The position numbers were made by a program, and so were the translations under genes. DNA of 64,000 nt from Dendrophyllia cribrosa (Eukaryota > Cnidaria > Anthozoa > Scleractinia > Dendrophylliidae), in the NCBI GenBank assembly GCA_024195265.1, contig JAJLRJ010000015.1:998470-1062469 (forward strand), given 5' to 3'. Of the stretch, positions 58,436 through 64,000 are shown one piece after another. How positions within the stretch are numbered: position 1 is the first letter of the stretch; the number at the start of each line of letters is the position of its first letter. Below the pieces are notes generated by a model, which had not been told where the DNA came from, searched no databases, and saw only the letters and a program-made list of their open reading frames with translations.

Positions 58436-58530
58436 CTTGCGCTGCACAATGAAGATGATGAGCCTCATGACACACTCTGAGCATGGCTACTATAACAGTT
58501 CCATGTTGTTTATCCACAAATCCTGGCAGC
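58436..58530 (-). CDS. Possible further upstream exon of the unnamed gene
   Basis: A minus-strand frame with GT donor (CGCAAG then GTACTG) joins in phase with the exon at 57578-57646. It encodes LPGFVDKQHGTVIVAMLR and then a Cys/His-rich end. The acceptor (GCTCAAG) lacks a good pyrimidine tract, and upstream exons were not found, so this may be chance. Confidence 0.25.
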
Positions 58531-59626
58531 CTTGAGCATGGCGGACCCAGCAAAGGAAGCTATATATTAAGCACATTACAGAAGGTAGTTTACAAACTCT
58601 GATCATGAGCCACTTCAGACACAAGATCAATAAATCAAAACCTCCCTTGTACAGGAAGGTTGGTCTAAAGACTGAGTCAGTAAATTTTAATGGTTTGTAG
58701 CATTCGCAATCGAACTTGCCGTAAGATATAATGCATGCCGATACAACATATTCTTGGTGTCGATCGCCATGATTATTATTTTTCGAGGCGCAATAAATAT
58801 TTATTTCACCTCGGGTGGAAATAAGCTCCTAAGTTGATGGCATTTCTGTTGTGATTTTTTTGTAACATGGCCACATTGTAGACTTTATCAAAGGAAGTTG
58901 ATTTGCAAATTTTGCACCAAATAAAACGGATCAATTTTTTTCTAGGAGGGCCTCAATATGAAATGAGGGGTTTGCACCAATCCAGATTTTGGCTCCTGTA
59001 TTTATTTCAAAGAAAATCGGTTCATATTTAATAATCCATGCTTCATTCAACTAGGAGATACAAAAAGAATTATTGCAATAGAGTAAAAAACAAAGAAGTT
59101 ATAACCAAAAGTTTGCCATTGCGAAATTGCATCCAGGTCACAGATGAGCGCATTTTGCATTTCGAGCAAGTCACCTTAACTGTTTCTTATTTCACACATG
59201 TATTGTGTTGGCATTGTGATAACTGAATGCTATCTATAAAAAGTGCATAACAATAAAATTTACAGAACTTTATACTTATGTAAAGTTTATCAAGGTAATG
59301 AAATAATTATAAACACAATTACTTCAAAAATTGCTGTAAAGTGCTTTATCTAAAAAAAAAAACATACATGTACTATGAAATATTTTCATCCAGATCTACC
59401 CGGAGGATGCATTTTCTCTTCAGCTTTCTTTCTAATTTTACTATATTTTTGTCTGTGTATTTATTGCTATTAGCAACACTTATATTCTCTTCTTGTATTA
59501 TAAATTCAAATTTGGATGATCACTCTGAAATTGACAATGACAGAAGGTTGTCAGAACATGTCTTACAGAATTAAAACAGTTTCTCTTCTTACAGGTTACA
59601 ACACAGTAAATACTGCTGACTACTAC
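58531..59626. other. No recognised gene
   Basis: AT-rich. Open frames at 59038-59226 and 59341-59574 have no family match and no splice context. No inverted ends seen. Confidence 0.4.
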
Positions 59627-59867
59627 ATTTGAAATGGGCGCGATGATGGCCCGCTTTGACCACAGAGACAGGATAGCCACGTTTTTTGAAGAACTGGCAC
59701 ATCTCCTCTGATTTGCTGGAAAAATCGGAGTCATCACTACATAGACGTCGAAGTCTAAGAAATTGAGAATAAGGGATGGAGTTCTTGACATGTGATGGAT
59801 GTGACGATGAATACAACAAATAACTGTGTGAATCAGTAGGTTTGTAGTGCACACTAGTACATAGCAC
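59627..59867 (-). mobile_element. Inverted 5' fragment of the Penelope-like element
   Basis: 241 bp, almost identical to 59927-60167 but inverted, separated by 60 bp. On the minus strand it encodes the same SVHYKPTDSHSYLLYSS segment. Inverted 5' fragments of this kind are common in Penelope-like insertions. Confidence 0.8.
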
Positions 59868-59926
59868 GTTGCCTCTAATAGAAACTTTGATATCTAGAAA
59901 AGCCAGTGAAGTTTCCGAAATTTCCC

Positions 59927-60828
59927 AGGTATATACTAGTGTGCACTACAAACCTACTGATTCACACAGTTATTTGTTGTATTCATCGTCACATCCATCA
60001 CATGTCAAGAACTCCATCCCTTATTCTCAATTTCTTAGACTTCGACGTCTATGTAGTGATGACTCCGATTTTTCCAGCAAATCAGAGGAGATGTGCCAGT
60101 TCTTCAAAAAACGTGGCTATCCTGTCTCTGTGGTCAAAGCGGGCCATCATCGCGCCCAACAATTTGATCGACAGTCATCACTACAAACGTCACAAAAAGA
60201 TAAGAATGACAGAATTCCATTCACCCTCACTTTCCATCCTCATAATCACGCAGTCAAAAGCATCATTCTTAGTAATTTTAAATTACTCCAAAATGATCCC
60301 GAGACTGGTAGAATCTTTTCGCAACCTCCACTTATTTCATTCAAACGCGACAAAAACGTAGGCAACTTTTTAGTTAGAAGCGCGCTCAAAACTAACGAGC
60401 AACCCGGCACTTTCAAATGCGCGCGCTCACGATGCAAAACTTGTCTTTTCATTGTTAACACTAGCAAGATATCGGGACCTAAGCGATCTGTTAAGATCAC
60501 CGATCGTTTCACATGTACCTCCGCAAATGTCATTTATTGCATAACCTGCACGTTATGCAATAAATTATACATTGGTGAGACAGGTAGACGACTAGGTGAC
60601 CGATTCCGCGAACACCTTCGCGATGTTGAGAAGAATGACAAGGATGCATCCAAGCCAGTCGCTCGCCATTTTAATCTGCCTAACCACTCCAAAAAACACA
60701 TGGCTATCTGCGGCCTTTCCCTACATCTAGGTACGACGGAAAGCCGCAAGAATCTGGAACAAAAATTCATCTTTCAAATCGGCACCCTTAATCCTCACGG
60801 TATTAACGAACGCTTTTCATTTTACTAA
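59927..60828 (+). pseudogene. Penelope protein C-terminus with GIY-YIG endonuclease
   Basis: The frame is open for 300 codons but has no true start: the upstream open part begins at a TTG inside the inverted fragment. The first half (TSVHYKPTDSHSYLLYSS, SHPSHVKNSIPYSQFLRLRR, FFKKRGYP) is the thumb end of the Penelope reverse transcriptase. Then come a Cys cluster (FKCARSRCKTC) and the GIY-YIG nuclease: VIYCITCTLCNKLYIGETGR, then RFREHLRDV and, near the end, NLEQKFIFQIGTLNPHGIN. The GIY-YIG domain nicks the target DNA during insertion. It is partial because the polymerase palm is missing. Confidence 0.85.
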
Positions 60829-60913
60829 TATATTCCTATTTTTCACGTTGCCATGTTACCACCAATAGCGTAGCTCCTACTCTACTATAAAACTACACGT
60901 AACCCATAATCCC

Positions 60914-60972
60914 TCGATTCGCTCTGACGAAGGGCTAACGCTCGAAACGTCAGCTTTTAGAATCTCTGTACG
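60914..60972 (+). ncRNA. Hammerhead ribozyme of the Penelope-like element
   Basis: CTGACGA (60924-60930), stem II GGGC/GCTC around TAAC, GAAA (60944-60947), cleavage triplet GTC (60949-60951). Stem I can form in two parts: GCT/AGC and GATT/AATC with an internal loop, as in natural type I hammerheads. Stem III is only AC/GU. All conserved core bases are present. Minimal hammerheads of this form are described in Penelope-like elements. Confidence 0.65.
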
Positions 60973-61029
60973 GTGGCCAATTTACATTATCAACTCCGTT
61001 GATAAAACCAAATTTTTGTATACTACTTC

Positions 61030-61065
<36 letters not shown>

Positions 61066-61077
61066 CCCCTTCATTCT

Positions 61078-61660
61078 TAAGTGGTATTTAGTTTAGCACT
61101 CCGATAAACAGCTTAAAAGGCTTTACTGGGTTATTTAGTGTTTACTATTAGTACCATTACGCGATGAAAATTTCACAGTAATAAACCTCACGCAAGCAAA
61201 GAAGTGTATCGGTAAATTTGATCACATATTCTGCATATTTCACGGTTGTATTACACAGTTACAGACACTTACATTTTCCACATATCAACATTGCTCACAT
61301 CCATTTGCACTAAAACAACGGCTAAAATGGTTTTCTTTTGTTATATTATTCTTGGGAAATTTTTAACTAAGTGGTATTCAGTCTAGCACTCCGGTAAACA
61401 GCTTAAAAGGCTTTACTGGATTATTTAGTGTCGATTTATACCTAATTTTGTTTACTATTAGGACCCAGATTAGGACCATTACGCGATGAAAATTTCACAG
61501 TAATAAACCTCACGCAAGCAAAGGAGTTTATCCGTAAATTTGATCACATATTCTGCATATTTCACGGTTATATTACACGGTTACAGACACTTACATTTTC
61601 CACATATCAACATTGCCCACATCCATTTACACTAAAACGGCGAAAAAGCCAAAATCGTTT
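61078..61660 (+). repeat. Direct duplication of about 290 bp
   Basis: TAAGTGGTATTTAGTTTAGC at about 61078 recurs at about 61369 as TAAGTGGTATTCAGTCTAGC. The match continues through ACTCCGATAAACAGCTTAAA, ATTACGCGATGAAAATTTCA and ACACTTACATTTTCCACATA. The second copy has about 30 extra bases. No ORF. Confidence 0.8.
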
Positions 61661-61794
61661 GTTTAGACGTTGATTCGTAGTCCAGCTGACTAGTATGTGG
61701 CCAAGTGGAAGTTTGGGTTTACCCACAACCACGACGAAAAAAAATAAACAGCTTGTAAACCATGACCCACGTCGGCCTATGGCCGCGCGGTTAA

Positions 61795-61983
61795 TAGGGG
61801 ACTTTTAGATTTGAGTACGAGTACGAGTACCAACATATACCTATTTCATCCCATGAGCTATCCTCTCTCGCTAAAACCTGCATGAAAAACTAGGGTTCTG
61901 GAAACGTCACTGATTTGAAAATCGAAAGTCGTACTCGTACTCGTACTCGATCTCGTACTCGTAGTCCAATCTAAAGCTCCCTA
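61795..61983. mobile_element. MITE with (GAGTAC)n-type ends, 189 bp
   Basis: TAGGGGACTTTTAGATTTGA then GTACGAGTACGAGTAC at the left, and the complement ending AATCTAAAGCTCCCTA at 61983. The CGTACTC repeats near the right end mirror the left. The target duplication is ambiguous (TAA-rich flanks). Confidence 0.7.
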
Positions 61984-62432
61984 ATAACAACCATCATATG
62001 GGCCCCGGTAAGTTCCACGTAGTGGTTCTAGTTTACAAACATTTCTTGAAATGTACTTTAATCTCACTTCAATCTCTAATTAAAACTACAGTTCACCATA
62101 TCATCTTGTCTGTTGTTTGAAGGTCAACGCATAAGTGTTCCTTTAACCAACCTTACTAAACGACCGGACACTGCATTGCATGATGTTGGGATTAAACAAT
62201 GTAACTTTATCATTATCAACTCACCGCAGCTGACTCTCCTTCTCCTTGAAAAAAATTCATGTCGAATTTTGCTTCAGTAAAACTGCAGTTGACGAGTGGA
62301 AAACTTTTCTCTTTTAATTTGATGGGGTATAACGGAGGACCGCCCTGGTATAGGAGATTGTCCGGCCAGGACTGATCCTTTTACTGATTATAAACATAAG
62401 AAAATAAACTGTCTTCATTGTCAGTCTTTCAG
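61984..62432. other. No recognised gene or repeat
   Basis: Flanking sequence between the MITE and the first candidate exon. No CpG-rich promoter-like patch or repeat was seen. Confidence 0.35.
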
Positions 62433-63145
62433 ATGCTCAAGGCCATTTCACTGAAAGCTACCTCTTGGACAAGTGCTCTGTAGCAAGTAATGTTATAAAT
62501 TAGTGTTATTTATTTAGTCTAACATGATTGTTCTGATTAGAATGAATGTCACAGAATTACAAATAATTGGTGTCCTCTCAAACAAATTAAATCACAGACA
62601 CATCCACCTTCTTGAGACTAAATAATTGTACCGTATTTATCATTATTCATATTTCCTATTTATGTACAGTGATTCAATGTGGAAGGTGTAACATTGCATT
62701 TAATATTGTGCTTTATAATGACAGAAGACTGGATGAAGGAGCTGAAGGACAACAGAGATCTGAGAATACTTCAGACGTGGGATCTCCAGAGAGGTATGTT
62801 CTTACCACAACTTTATTTTTAACTTTCAGTTACTGATGCAGCATTTTGTAATTTTCTGACATCTTCACCATTATTAAATCAGATAGGCTCCCATAATTGA
62901 AACTTTACTGTACAGCTTATCAAAGTAAAAAATTGTGATCACCAATGGAAAACCTCAGCATGATTTGTCACACAACAATAAACATACGAGATGATTTTAA
63001 AAAGTAACACTATCTGCACATTACTGCTAGTTTAACTATTGGTTTTGTTTGTGGAGGAACATGGAATTACATAAACAACAATCCTAAAGTACATAATTTA
63101 TGTTAACTTTGTTTCTCAGGCAGCTTACAGAGGATCAAGAGTTGA
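62433..63145 (+). CDS. Possible gene end, three short exons
   Basis: Candidate exons: 62433-62486 (after TCAGTCTTTCAG; GTAATG donor), 62725-62793 (after TAATGACAG; GTATGT donor) and 63120-63145 (after TTTGTTTCTCAG), ending in TGA. Phases join. The peptide includes AQGHFTESYLLDKCSVA and KDWMKELKDNRDLRILQTWD, a helical pattern. A second reading of the middle and last exons is also open and would run on past 63162, so the frame is not settled. No family is recognised. Confidence 0.3.
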
Positions 63146-63274
63146 GATGTATGGAGCAACAAGTGAGTTTAAAAATTGATGGTATCCAGCATTACCCCTT
63201 TCTCTACCAAAAAAGAATATAAGGTGTCAGAGCCCAAGCATTAGCAGCCATGGATAGCTGTCATCAGCATGGTA

Positions 63275-63799
63275 CAGTGGAACCTTGATTTAACGAACCC
63301 CTATAAAATGAAGTCCTCAGTATAACAAATGATATTCTTCAGCCCGGCAAAATTACAAGTCAAATGTATGGAACAGAACCTCGATATAACGAACCTCAAT
63401 ATAATGAAATCCTCGTAATAACGAATACAATCCGACAGCCCAAACATAAAATTTACCCCGATATAACAAATAAATGTCAACTTGGGACAAAAGATGACTG
63501 CGGAACAGACCAACAGTGTGTGCTGTAGGGCAATGGTATAACCTGTGCCGTAGTTATATGTACAGCGTACTGTAGCTTCATACAGGCATTAAAGTGCAAA
63601 TGCTATTTGTTCAAATCTGGAAATACGTAACACCGTTACAAAACAATTATTAACTATACCTTGATATAACGAACATTTTGGTCAAAGTTTTTCCGCAAAT
63701 TCATTATAACGAGGTTTTCGATACATGTATAACGAACCCTTGATATAACAAACCAATTTCCCCAGTCCCTTGGCAATTCGTTAAATTGAGGTTACACTG
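63275..63799. mobile_element. pogo/Tigger-like MITE, TA duplication
   Basis: CAGTGGAACCTTGATTTAAC at 63275 and the complement of GTTAAATTGAGGTTACACTG ending at 63799, each next to TA. The inside is made of repeated GATATAACGAACC-type words, which suggests internal expansion of the end sequence. No transposase remains. Confidence 0.75.
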
Positions 63800-64000
63800 T
63801 ATAGCTAATACTTAGGTTCAGGGATCCCACATGAAGATAACAAGTGATGTACGTAAATTTAACACTTGTGTGTGGGATGTGGATATGCTATAAGCCACAG
63901 AAGGTTAAAAATACCGCAGAGTTTCAAAAGTAACGACTACCCGAAATTAACATTAAATTTTGGATCTTTCTAGTTATTCCGGAATGTAACAGTCCAAATA

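Larger units (their letters stand above)
59927..61068 (+). mobile_element. Penelope-like element, 5'-truncated
   Basis: Keeps the end of the reverse transcriptase frame, the GIY-YIG domain (to stop at 60826-60828), and the 3' tail with a hammerhead motif. The tail ends CCACCGACGCAGCACC..TTTCTTTAGAAACTA near 61065. Its tail is shared with the fragments at 7905-8240 and 11197-11355. The reverse transcriptase core is missing, so it cannot move on its own. Confidence 0.8.

Noticed and set aside
59498..60533. Minus-strand and second-frame ORFs over the Penelope domain
   Set aside because: The plus frame has the GIY-YIG motifs; the others result from the inverted fragment and frame shadowing.

Overview
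This window looks like nuclear DNA of a cnidarian, most likely an anthozoan such as a stony coral. The evidence is AT-rich DNA, genes with short exons and GT-AG introns, and the mixture of repeats: hammerhead-bearing Penelope-like elements, an L1/Tx1-like LINE, many foldback elements and MITEs, and a DUF6589-like DNA transposon. The species is not determinable from the sequence alone. No rRNA, tRNA or CRISPR array was seen. Most of the 64 kb is mobile-element DNA, with few ordinary genes.

Ordinary genes: the last two exons of an ankyrin-repeat gene (3400-4117, +); a single-exon Golgi-type carbohydrate sulfotransferase (9204-10520, +); a two-exon Tim10 gene (30406-32384, +); the 3' part of an unnamed gene on the minus strand (45800 to at least 57646) whose introns hold an 83-bp minisatellite and a LINE; and a weak exon chain at the right edge (62433-63145, +).

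Layout. 1-9 kb: foldback and MITE elements, an orphan NUMOD1-like ORF, the ankyrin gene end and a Penelope tail. 9-10.5 kb: sulfotransferase. 11-19 kb: Penelope tail, broken transposon gene and two large palindromes (about 2 and 3.1 kb). 19-47 kb: a block bounded by a 1-kb inverted repeat (19096-20092 and 46417-47484). It contains two direct copies of one DNA transposon (20093-26748 and 36554-43435), a cluster of Penelope-type hairpins, and Tim10. 45.8-58.5 kb: the unnamed minus-strand gene with minisatellite and LINE. 59.6-61.1 kb: a Penelope-like element with GIY-YIG domain and hammerhead motif. 61-64 kb: repeats and the last exon chain.

The most notable system is the duplicated DNA transposon. 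Twelve exons with matching splice phases predict a 998-residue protein: a Cys-rich N-terminus, a coiled coil, a DUF6589-like core, a RING finger and an acidic tail. The element has short inverted ends and a perfect 9-bp target duplication. Neither copy is intact: the left lacks exon 1 and the acidic tail, and the right lacks exon 8 and most of exon 9 and has a 2-bp indel. The second notable signal is RNA-based: hammerhead-ribozyme cores recur in the Penelope tails, and the 83-bp minisatellite carries in about 17 tandem units a hammerhead-like fold that lacks only the conserved GAA of the core.
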